Positions 1 to 6,872 of a DNA stretch of 39,183 bases are shown here, one piece after another. Within the stretch, counting starts at the first letter, position 1; each line of letters starts with the position of its first letter. Below the pieces are notes generated by a model. The model ran no database searches. It saw nothing but the letters and a program-made list of their open reading frames with translations, and had not been told where the DNA came from. The DNA is from DAISKN01 sp964553925 (GTDB taxonomy: Bacteria; Acidobacteriota; Vicinamibacteria; Marinacidobacterales; SMYC01), in NCBI GenBank assembly GCA_964553925.1, contig CAZKNR010000436.1, forward strand, positions 1 to 39,183, read 5' to 3'. The position numbers and the translations under genes are program-made.

Positions 1-405
1 TCGGCGAATGGCTCCGGAATGTCCCTTGATATAATCGATTCTCCGGAGAGATATTTCTTGGAAGTCTTCAACCGCGCTCTCGCCCTCGAGCGCCTCGACG
101 GCGACCCGACTCGCCTCGAGGATCTCCTCGGAGCCTTCCAGAAAAACGTTCCCTATGTCCTCGAGGAGCTGCAGTCCGCCTGGAAGAAGAAAGACCGGGA
201 GCGCGTCGAGAACCTGGCCATCGAGCTCCGGGAATCCGTGAGAAGAATCGGCGCCGAGGGGATGGAGGATCTCGCGGCGCAGATGGTCGAGGCCGCTCGG
301 ACCTCCGACTTCGCGGAAGTCGAGGTGCTCCTCACTCACATGGGAATGGAGCTCGAGTGGCTCTTGCGGATCCTGGACGAGAACCGCTGCTCGGGAAACC
401 TGTAG
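1..405 (+). CDS. Hpt-like helical domain protein without the phospho-accepting histidine, possibly 5'-truncated
   Basis: The protein reads as a four-helix histidine-phosphotransfer (Hpt) domain: an acidic residue-plus-Gly-Asp start (LDGDP, about residues 26-30 from the ATG at 19), a helix with LLGAF, and the second core helix with IGAE and DLAAQM. In Hpt domains the core is A-H-x-L-K-G; here the matching stretch is A67-I68-E69-L70-R71-E72, so the histidine that would carry the phosphate is isoleucine. It probably cannot relay phosphate and may serve as a binding or decoy domain. The frame is open to the window edge (no stop before the ATG at 19), so this may be the C-terminal domain of a larger hybrid kinase or regulator. 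It ends one base before the stop of the convergent next gene. The fold call is moderately sure; the role is unknown. Confidence 0.55.
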   Translation, partial: SANGSGMSLDIIDSPERYFLEVFNRALALERLDGDPTRLEDLLGAFQKNVPYVLEELQSAWKKKDRERVENLAIELRESVRRIGAEGMEDLAAQMVEAARTSDFAEVEVLLTHMGMELEWLLRILDENRCSGNL

Positions 406-406
406 A

Positions 407-988
407 TCAGTTCCCGATCGAGACTTCGGAGAACTTGTGCTCCAGGATCGCCTCGCGGACTTCCTTCGCCGATTTTCCGGCGTCGATCATCTGCTCCGCC
501 ATCACCGCTTCCTTCATGCAGACGAGGCAGGTGGACGCGTGGTCGTCGATGTAACAGTCGAGGAGGCTGCTATGGTCGTCGGACGTGTTGTCGCATCCGC
601 AAAGGCAGGGCTGCTGGGCGAGGACCTCGGGAATTTCCTTGGCTATCCGGTAAGTGTTGGCGATTCCCTTGTTGATGAACCCACTTGGGGGAAGCGTGAC
701 CGGAAGCGGATAGGCCTCGGCCAGATCCTCGAAATAGCGGAATTTCTGCGTCTGGCCTGGATCCTTCGGGCTCGCCGCGTGATCGTGCCCGTGATCGGCC
801 ACGATAGAGGCGGATGCCGGAGCGGTCTCCGGTCCTTCGGTGAGGCTCGCGTAGACGAAGAACGCGCCCCCGAGGACCAAAACCCCGATCGCCGCAAAGC
901 GCACCGCGCTTCCGCCACTTTTTTTTGGCGGAGGCGCGTCCTCGCGTAGAGTGTCATTTCTACTGGTGCCGCTGGTCTTCTTAGCCAT
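407..988 (-). CDS. Membrane-anchored PCYCGC-motif protein
   Basis: A 193-aa protein with a hydrophilic N-terminus, one membrane segment (about residues 30-48), a His/Asp patch (HGHDH, 66-70) and then the hallmark cysteine block: P-C128-L-C130-G-C132, followed by D-C145-Y and C154-L-V-C157. This matches the PCYCGC-motif family (CYCXC, Pfam PF13798), found in Gram-positive and other bacteria, whose biochemical role is not settled; the clustered Cys and His suggest metal or haem binding on the outer face of the cytoplasmic membrane. The start ATG follows a purine-rich GAAAGG. An AT-rich stretch just upstream holds a TATAAT on the minus strand, so the gene likely has its own promoter although the VOC gene lies upstream on the same strand. 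Confidence 0.8.
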   Translation of the reverse strand: MAKKTSGTSRNDTLREDAPPPKKSGGSAVRFAAIGVLVLGGAFFVYASLTEGPETAPASASIVADHGHDHAASPKDPGQTQKFRYFEDLAEAYPLPVTLPPSGFINKGIANTYRIAKEIPEVLAQQPCLCGCDNTSDDHSSLLDCYIDDHASTCLVCMKEAVMAEQMIDAGKSAKEVREAILEHKFSEVSIGN

Positions 989-1020
989 GGAATGCCTTTC
1001 GAGAGATAACGGTTATGATC

Positions 1021-1026
1021 ATTATA
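1021..1026 (-). promoter_or_regulatory. -10-like TATAAT upstream of the PCYCGC gene
   Basis: On the minus strand this hexamer is a perfect TATAAT in a small AT-rich island (1011-1033) in otherwise GC-rich DNA. It lies 32 bases from the ATG of the PCYCGC gene, leaving a leader long enough for its ribosome binding site. No good -35 is seen. Confidence 0.4.
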
Positions 1027-1035
1027 AATAAAGAA

Positions 1036-1866
1036 CTACTCTTCCGCAGCGGAAGTGGCCTTTAGCGCCGAAAGACCCTCGGTCAGCTCGACGTAGGTTC
1101 CCCAGGGATCGAAGAGAAAGGCGATCGCGACCTTGAGCTCGGGCCGTTCGGTGTAAGGCCTGTCGAATCGCACTCCCTTCGCCTCCAGCTTCTCGCAAAG
1201 GGCTTTCAATCCCTTGACCTCGAATCCGATGTGATCGACGGAACGTCCTTTGGTGCCGGAGACCTCGCCCGGCGCGGGAGAGAAGGTGAGGTTCACCCCG
1301 GGAAGCTGCGCTGCTTCCATGCCTCCGCGCTGGCCGGGCGCGGCGCCAAAAGTATCGACATACCAGGCTTTCATCGCCGCGACGTCGGGAGCGGAAAAGT
1401 GAATATGATGGTTCGCCGCCGGGTCGGGGCTCGCCGGATCCTCGAAGAGCTCGACCTTGGTTCCGTCGGGTGACAGCAGGAACGCGATGTAGGTCTTTTG
1501 GGCGGTGTTGAAGTAGACGTCCTCTTTGGCGTCGGCCAGCTCCTCCCGGGTGATGACGGCGACACCGGCTTTCTTGAGCGCCTCTACCTTCGCGCGCACG
1601 TCCTTGAGCCTCAGGCCGACGTGATTTACCGTCGTGCCCCGGGTGCCGCCCGTGGGCTCTTGCACGCGAAGGAACACGAGGAGGTCCGGAAGGCGCATCA
1701 CCTGGTAGTCGCCGAAGGGGACGGGAGTCGCCCCGAGAAGCACCCAGAAGTCCTTCGTCGCTTCGAGGTTCGCGGTATTGACGTGGTGGTGTCCCATCGA
1801 AACGGGCCCCTCGGCGGCGGCGCCGGTCGATGCCCAGACGAGAACAGCGGCCAGAAGCGACTTCAT
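1036..1866 (-). CDS. Exported protein with two VOC (glyoxalase-like) domains
   Basis: The start chosen is the ATG at 1866, because a strong AGGAGG lies just upstream and the protein then begins with a clean signal peptide (about residues 1-19, ending in AAAE). The open frame extends further upstream but overlaps the preceding gene. The mature 276-aa precursor has two vicinal-oxygen-chelate domains: the first with H-H-H near residue 26, VNHVGL and KVELFED; the second with NHHIHF, VDHIGFEV and YVELTEG. The repeated His and Glu residues match metal ligands of glyoxalase and dioxygenase-type enzymes. A periplasmic location for such a protein is uncommon, so substrate and reaction cannot be named. 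The gene starts 30 bases after the PQQ-propeller gene and is probably co-transcribed with it. Confidence 0.8.
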   Translation of the reverse strand: MKSLLAAVLVWASTGAAAEGPVSMGHHHVNTANLEATKDFWVLLGATPVPFGDYQVMRLPDLLVFLRVQEPTGGTRGTTVNHVGLRLKDVRAKVEALKKAGVAVITREELADAKEDVYFNTAQKTYIAFLLSPDGTKVELFEDPASPDPAANHHIHFSAPDVAAMKAWYVDTFGAAPGQRGGMEAAQLPGVNLTFSPAPGEVSGTKGRSVDHIGFEVKGLKALCEKLEAKGVRFDRPYTERPELKVAIAFLFDPWGTYVELTEGLSALKATSAAEE

Positions 1867-1895
1867 GTGAAACCTCCTGCGTATCGTTACCGCGG

Positions 1896-3374
1896 TCATC
1901 TTACTCCGCCACGAACGCCGTTGCGGATGGAATAGAGGCGACTCTTTGTACGGATGAGCAGGCGGTCGCCGGCGATCGCGGGGGTCGCCATCGTCCAGTC
2001 TTCGAGTGAGTTGACGCCCAGCAGCCGGTAGGTTGTGCCCGCCTCTATCACGAACGTGTCCCCCTCCTCGCTCAACGCGAATATCTTTCCGTTGTAGGCC
2101 CACGGGGATGCTGTGAACGCCGCGGCGCCGGGCGCGATCCGGGATCGATATATACGCTCACCGGTCTCGACGTTGTGGCGGGCGAAGATTCCTTTCTCGT
2201 AGAGCACGTACAGGGCGCCGTCGAAGACGAGCGGGGTCGGCAGATACGTTCCTCCCGCGATCCGGTTATACCAAACGACGTACTCGTTTCGATTCTCGGG
2301 TTCCGCCGGTGTGATATCTCCCGACCCGCCGTGGCGAATGGCGGCGATGGGCCTGTTGTCGTCGCCGGAGGTGCCTGACGACACATAGAGGCGGTCGTTC
2401 CAGGCGAATGGACTCTGGATGGCAACCGCTCCCATCCGCTTCATTTGCCAGAGGTCCCTCCCGTCGAGACCGTAGCTGAGGACGGCGCCGGGCCCGACGG
2501 TGACGATCTCCGTTCGGAGCGGGTTCTCCCACACGAACGGGGTGGACCAAGCGGTCTTCCTCGGGGTTTCGAACGTGCGAAGAGTGCGCCAAAGCTCCTT
2601 TCCCGTGCGCTTGTCGAACGCGGCGAGGAAGCCTTGATCCTCGTTGTCGTTCACGACGAACAGGCGGTCCTGGTGAAGAGCCGGGGAGGCCCCGGTTCCG
2701 TAGTCGCGAATCGTCTGGTGGGGCTTCATTGGGGTCGCCCAAACTTGTTTTCCGTTCAGATCGTAGGCATACAGGCCGAGGTGGGCGAAGTAGACGTAGA
2801 CGTTCTCGCCGTCGGTGACCGGGGTCTCCGAGGCGAAACTGTTCTTGCGGTGCCGCCCTCCCAGTGGGTTGCCGTGATAGACCTGACGTTCCCACCGGAG
2901 CTTCCCGTCCTCGAGGTCATAGCAATAAAGATTCAGGCCGATGACGATCTCATCCGGCATCTCGCGGTCGCGAGCGTAGAGCCTTTTGTTCACCTCCTCG
3001 GGCGAGAGTCCCTGCGCCCGCAGCTCGGCGATGTATTCGTTACTGAACTCCGTTCCCAGAGACGGCTGTTTCATCGCCTGCTCGCTGGTGGCGGCGGTCA
3101 GAAAGATGTTTCGTCCCCAGACGACCGGCGACGACCAGCCGACTCCTGGAACCTCCGCCACCCACTCGACGTTGTCGGTCGTGGACCAATGGTCCGGGAG
3201 GTTCGGATTGTCCGAGACCGGAAGTGAGCCTGGTCCTCGAAACCCCGGCCAGTTGTTTGAGGGACCCGACTCCGCTTTCGCGCTTCCCGGCTCGCCGCGC
3301 GCCAAAACCGGCAACGAGGTGAGGTACGAGAGCATGGCGACGACCCCACAAAGGAACGGGCGATGATGCTTCAT
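1896..3374 (-). CDS. Secreted PQQ-like beta-propeller protein
   Basis: A 492-aa protein with a signal peptide (residues 1-25, ending LARGE). The mature part starts with the NWPGFRGPG motif seen at the N-terminus of many PQQ-like propellers from Acidobacteriota and Planctomycetota, followed by repeated blades such as GWSSPVVWG, AFDKRTGKELWRT and STPFVWE with the usual Trp-rich blade ends. The fold is that of BamB and quinoprotein dehydrogenases, but catalytic quinone-binding residues cannot be assigned by eye, so it may be a structural or sugar-oxidising protein. On the minus strand TAAGAT stands 7 bases before the ATG, which would give a leaderless or nearly leaderless message. Downstream is the double-VOC gene. 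Confidence 0.85.
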   Translation of the reverse strand: MKHHRPFLCGVVAMLSYLTSLPVLARGEPGSAKAESGPSNNWPGFRGPGSLPVSDNPNLPDHWSTTDNVEWVAEVPGVGWSSPVVWGRNIFLTAATSEQAMKQPSLGTEFSNEYIAELRAQGLSPEEVNKRLYARDREMPDEIVIGLNLYCYDLEDGKLRWERQVYHGNPLGGRHRKNSFASETPVTDGENVYVYFAHLGLYAYDLNGKQVWATPMKPHQTIRDYGTGASPALHQDRLFVVNDNEDQGFLAAFDKRTGKELWRTLRTFETPRKTAWSTPFVWENPLRTEIVTVGPGAVLSYGLDGRDLWQMKRMGAVAIQSPFAWNDRLYVSSGTSGDDNRPIAAIRHGGSGDITPAEPENRNEYVVWYNRIAGGTYLPTPLVFDGALYVLYEKGIFARHNVETGERIYRSRIAPGAAAFTASPWAYNGKIFALSEEGDTFVIEAGTTYRLLGVNSLEDWTMATPAIAGDRLLIRTKSRLYSIRNGVRGGVR

Positions 3375-3435
3375 GCCGGCGATCTTACAGCCTCCGCCAC
3401 CGCGGTCCTAAGCGTACCAGAGGTGGGAAGCCTGG

Positions 3436-3441
3436 TATAAT
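3436..3441 (+). promoter_or_regulatory. Perfect -10 TATAAT of the first MazEF module
   Basis: TATAAT ends 7 bases before the ATG at 3449, so transcription would begin at or next to that start codon. The ATG at 3440 overlaps the hexamer itself and is therefore unlikely to be used. No clear -35 is seen at 17 bases upstream. Confidence 0.55.
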
Positions 3442-3448
3442 GCTGGGT

Positions 3449-3700
3449 ATGACCATCAAGACGGCGATTTCCATCGAGGAGTCGCTCTACCGGCAGGTGC
3501 AGAAGCTCGCCGAAGAGATGAACGTATCGCGCAGTCGCGTGTTCGTGGAGGCGGTTCGCTCCTACCTCCGACAGCGTCAGAATCGGATGCTGCTGGAAGA
3601 GCTGAACGCGGCCTACGCAGAACCCCCCTCGGCATTGGAGAAGAGAGTGCAGCAGGCGTGGCGCCGGCGGCACCGCCGCAGGGCGGCGGGCGTGTGGTAA
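3449..3700 (+). CDS. Ribbon-helix-helix antitoxin (MazE-like, first module)
   Basis: An 83-aa protein. Residues 1-45 form a ribbon-helix-helix fold: a short beta strand (TIKTAISI), then EESLYRQVQKLAEEM and the second helix beginning NVSRSRVFVEAV. The tail LLEELNAAYAEPP is the usual toxin-wrapping segment of this antitoxin group. It is expected to bind its own promoter as a dimer and to neutralise the MazF-type toxin encoded 4 bases downstream. The start at 3449 is preferred over 3440 because the latter lies inside the -10 box. The protein is highly basic at its C-terminus (RRRHRRRA), which is less common. Together with the next gene it forms a complete type II toxin-antitoxin module. Confidence 0.85.
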   Translation: MTIKTAISIEESLYRQVQKLAEEMNVSRSRVFVEAVRSYLRQRQNRMLLEELNAAYAEPPSALEKRVQQAWRRRHRRRAAGVW

Positions 3701-3704
3701 TTTG

Positions 3705-4073
3705 GTGATTTCACAGGGCGACGTCTTCTGGGTCGACCTGGGAGTGCCCTCAGGCGCTTCTCCCGGGTTTCGTCATCCTCACGTCGTCGTGCAGAACAAC
3801 GTCTTCAACCGGAGCCGGATCGATACCGTGGTGGTTTGTGTCATCACGTCGAACCTGACGCGAGCGAAGGCTCCGGGAAACGTCCTCCTGGACCGAGGAG
3901 AGGCTGGTCTTTCCAAGCGAAGCGTCGTCAACGTCAGTCAGGTGTTCACGGTCGATAAGAGGGATCTTCTAGGGAAGATAGGCGCGCTTTCGTCCCGAAG
4001 GGTGAGACAGGTTCTCGACGGCATGTACTTGCTCCTGGAGCCTCGCGATCTCGCCGAAACCAACCCTGAATAA
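3705..4073 (+). CDS. MazF/PemK-type endoribonuclease toxin (first module)
   Basis: A 122-aa protein of the MazF family, which cuts single-stranded mRNA at short sequences. It shows the family order: GDVFWVDLG at the N-terminus, the Arg in GFRHPHVVVQN and the Ser/Thr in VITSNL that correspond to catalytic residues in known MazF proteins, then LSKRSVVNVSQVFTVDKR and a C-terminal helix. The GTG at 3705 starts 4 bases after the antitoxin stop; a TTG at 3702 is the alternative. The two genes are surely co-transcribed. The toxin ends 9 bases from the stop of the convergent CHAT peptidase gene, leaving no room for a terminator between them, so the transcripts must overlap. Confidence 0.88.
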   Translation: MISQGDVFWVDLGVPSGASPGFRHPHVVVQNNVFNRSRIDTVVVCVITSNLTRAKAPGNVLLDRGEAGLSKRSVVNVSQVFTVDKRDLLGKIGALSSRRVRQVLDGMYLLLEPRDLAETNPE

Positions 4074-4082
4074 AAGCCGATC

Positions 4083-6872
4083 TCATCGCCAGTCTCCCTG
4101 GAGCTCGAAGGCGGCCCAATAATAAGGATCGCGGAACCGCGGCATCTTCGAGACCGTGAGCTGGGCCTCCCTTAGCGCTGCCGGCGGAGGCTTTCCCTCG
4201 AAAAGCCCGCGATAGAGCTCGGTCATGAGCTCGGCGGTCGCGGAGTCGTCCACCTTCCACGAGCTCGCGATGACCGCCGGGGCGCCGGCGTACATGAACC
4301 CGCGAACGAGACCGATGAGCCCCTCGCCTTTGACCTCTTTGCCGAGTCCCGTTTCACAGGCGCTCAACACCACCAGGTCCACGGGAAGGTTCAGGTTGTA
4401 GATGTCGTGGAGCCGGAGAAAGCCGTCCTGCCGGCCGCCCTTGTCGTCTACGAGCGATAAAACGATGCCGGAGAGCTCGGGCCGCTCGTCGTCCACGATT
4501 CCGTGGGTCGCGAAGTGGAGGAAGCGGAACGCGCGGAAGTCGGTGCTCTCGACCCACTCCCGACGAGCGTCGAAGCCCGCGACCACTTCGACTCCTCCCG
4601 GGGGAGCGAGGGCCGCGATTTGGAATGCCTCGCGCCGGCTCTCCGGGAGCCCTCGGAGGGAAAACCCGGAAATCTCGGAGCCGTTTCCGTATTCCGGATC
4701 GGCCGCGATCGCGGCCCAACGGGTGAACCCTCGGCCCGACCTCTGGGCGCGGAGCGCGCGCGCGAGGGAAGCCGAGGGGAGGCGAACGACCTCGACGGCG
4801 TCGATGAGAGGTCTCCCGGCCGTCCGTGGATCGTCGAGCGCTCCGAAGGGGACGTAGCTGAGAGCGCCATCGGCAACGACCACCAGGCGCGTGTCGGCCT
4901 TGACGTCCTTGACGCCCTTGACAGCGAGCTCCGGCAGCGGCTCGAGGAGGACGCGCGAAAGACGGCTCGGTGCTGACTCCGACACGACACCGCCCGGCGA
5001 TTTCAACGAGAGGTACGTCTCGCGGGCGAGGGCTTCGATGTCCTCACCCTTGGGGAGCACGTGGACCGAGTAACCCTCCCGAGTGATGGACCAGAGGAAG
5101 CTTCGCTCTCGTCCGAGATGGTAGGCCAGGAGCCTGGTACCGTCGTCGAGAAGGGCTTGGACCTCGGTGAGAGTGGCGGACGCGGGCTCCGTCAGCGCGG
5201 CGTACCGGGGACTTCGCGAACGAATCGTGGACTGCAGCCGATCGTAGTCGGCTGAAAGAGCGTCGAGCTCCCTCCGAAGTCGTTCCGCGTCAGAATCCTC
5301 CGAAAGAAGCTCTTTCTCGATCGCGAGATCGTTGAGCCGGCGCCGGAGCTCGCGGTCTCGCTCCAGAAGCGCGGGCTCGATTCCCACGCGGATTCCCGCC
5401 GCGGCCTCCTGCAAACTCTCCCCGAGGGTTCGCGCCCGTACTCGCTCCGCCGCCTGGAACGCGAGCGCGTCCAGCCCCTCCCCCGGTCTGACGCGGTGAA
5501 GTTGTATCAAGAGGTCGACGTAGAACGAGTAACGCTCGTGAACGGAGGCGAGAAATGACGTGCGCAGCCCGTAGCTTGCCACCTTGGCTCTCAGGCTCTC
5601 CGAGAGGCGAATCGACTCCTCGACCGCGGCCCGCGCCTCCTCGAGCCTTCCCGCGTCGCGATGGGCCATCGACGCGTGGTACAGAGCGAGGGACTCGAAG
5701 AGCGGGTCGTCGGCTTCCCGGCTTCGCTCCGCGGCCTCGCGGAAGGCTCGGAGCGCCTCTTCGTGGTTTCCGAGCTCCCGATGGAGACTTCCGACTTCAT
5801 CGAAGATGAACGCTCGGCCCCTGACGTCGCCGACCGAGGTCTTCAGCTCGATCGCCTGCTCGAAGCTTCGGAGGGCCGCCTCTTCGTCTCCCTCTATCGC
5901 TCTCAGGCGGCCCATCGCCGTGAGAACGTCGGCTTCGAGCCTCGGATTTTCGAGCTCGCGATAGATCGCGAGGGACTCCTCGAAGTGGCTCAGCGCCTCC
6001 TCGTGCCGTCCGAGCTCGAGGTACGAGCGTCCCACCTCGAGGAGCGTCGCTCCCTCGCGCCTGCGGAATGGATGCGCGCGGTTCAGCTTGAGCGCCCGCA
6101 GGTAGTGCCCGAGGGCGGTCTCGATCTCTCCCATGTCGAAGTAGAGCTGCCCGATCGCGTTCGAGATCGTGGCCTCGGTCGCGGGGTCGCTCAAGGGCTT
6201 CAAGAGCTCTCGCGCCTCCTCGAGGTAGTCGAGGGCTTTCTGGTTCTCCCCGAGACGGGAATAGAGCTGACCCAGCACCCGGGTCGCCTCGGCCTCTCCC
6301 CGGCCGTCCCTCTGCTCCCGCGAGAGCGTCTTCGAGCGCCCGAGCGCTGCCTCGGCTCGCGCACGCTCCTCCATCATCACCGCCGTATGGCCGATGTAGA
6401 GCTCCGCTCTCGCCTCCAGCCTCGGGTCGTTCGCCCTCCTCGCGGCCTCGGCGGAGGACTCGAAGAACCTCATCGCCTCGCGCATGCGTCCGAAGGAATA
6501 CTGAAGCGATCCCAGGTTGAAGATCGCCTCCGACTCCGAAGCCCCGTCTTGCGCCCGGCGAGCGGCCGCGAGCGCCTCTTGCGAGATCGACTCGACCTCG
6601 TGGTTTTTCCCGCGCCGGAGGTGAAGGGCTGAAAGCCGGTTGAGGGCTCGCGCGGTGAGAAGGGGTTCATCGCGCTCGCGGAGAGCTTCGGCGGCGTCTT
6701 CCAGCTCTGCGAGGGCGGCCTCCAGGTCCCCCTCTCGCTCGAGGGCTTCGGCCCGTGTGAGATGCTCCACGACCTCCGCGTCGGTAGGAGGATCGCGAAC
6801 TAGAGAGCGAATCGCGAGAAGCGCCAGGGCGATGGCGGCCACGAGAGTCGCGGCCGCGACGCGCCCCTTCAT
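4083..6872 (-). CDS. Membrane-anchored TPR-CHAT cysteine protease
   Basis: A 929-aa protein. Residues 5-24 form a single membrane helix with an inside-basic start, followed by about ten tetratricopeptide repeats (roughly 35-430; e.g. ALGHYLRALKLNRAHP, EALSHFEESLAIYRE), a charged coiled region and a C-terminal CHAT domain (about 590-929). The caspase-type dyad is present: His790 in LHFATHG and Cys839 in VVLSACETG. CHAT proteases are clan CD peptidases related to caspases and separase, often switched on by their repeat domain. The ATG at 6872 is used because it overlaps the TGA of the upstream C11 peptidase gene (ATGA), which signals translational coupling; upstream codons in this frame are antisense noise. 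With its N-terminal anchor the catalytic part could face the periplasm or, if inverted, the cytoplasm; this cannot be decided here. No intact downstream partner follows on this strand. Confidence 0.92.
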   Translation of the reverse strand: MKGRVAAATLVAAIALALLAIRSLVRDPPTDAEVVEHLTRAEALEREGDLEAALAELEDAAEALRERDEPLLTARALNRLSALHLRRGKNHEVESISQEALAAARRAQDGASESEAIFNLGSLQYSFGRMREAMRFFESSAEAARRANDPRLEARAELYIGHTAVMMEERARAEAALGRSKTLSREQRDGRGEAEATRVLGQLYSRLGENQKALDYLEEARELLKPLSDPATEATISNAIGQLYFDMGEIETALGHYLRALKLNRAHPFRRREGATLLEVGRSYLELGRHEEALSHFEESLAIYRELENPRLEADVLTAMGRLRAIEGDEEAALRSFEQAIELKTSVGDVRGRAFIFDEVGSLHRELGNHEEALRAFREAAERSREADDPLFESLALYHASMAHRDAGRLEEARAAVEESIRLSESLRAKVASYGLRTSFLASVHERYSFYVDLLIQLHRVRPGEGLDALAFQAAERVRARTLGESLQEAAAGIRVGIEPALLERDRELRRRLNDLAIEKELLSEDSDAERLRRELDALSADYDRLQSTIRSRSPRYAALTEPASATLTEVQALLDDGTRLLAYHLGRERSFLWSITREGYSVHVLPKGEDIEALARETYLSLKSPGGVVSESAPSRLSRVLLEPLPELAVKGVKDVKADTRLVVVADGALSYVPFGALDDPRTAGRPLIDAVEVVRLPSASLARALRAQRSGRGFTRWAAIAADPEYGNGSEISGFSLRGLPESRREAFQIAALAPPGGVEVVAGFDARREWVESTDFRAFRFLHFATHGIVDDERPELSGIVLSLVDDKGGRQDGFLRLHDIYNLNLPVDLVVLSACETGLGKEVKGEGLIGLVRGFMYAGAPAVIASSWKVDDSATAELMTELYRGLFEGKPPPAALREAQLTVSKMPRFRDPYYWAAFELQGDWR

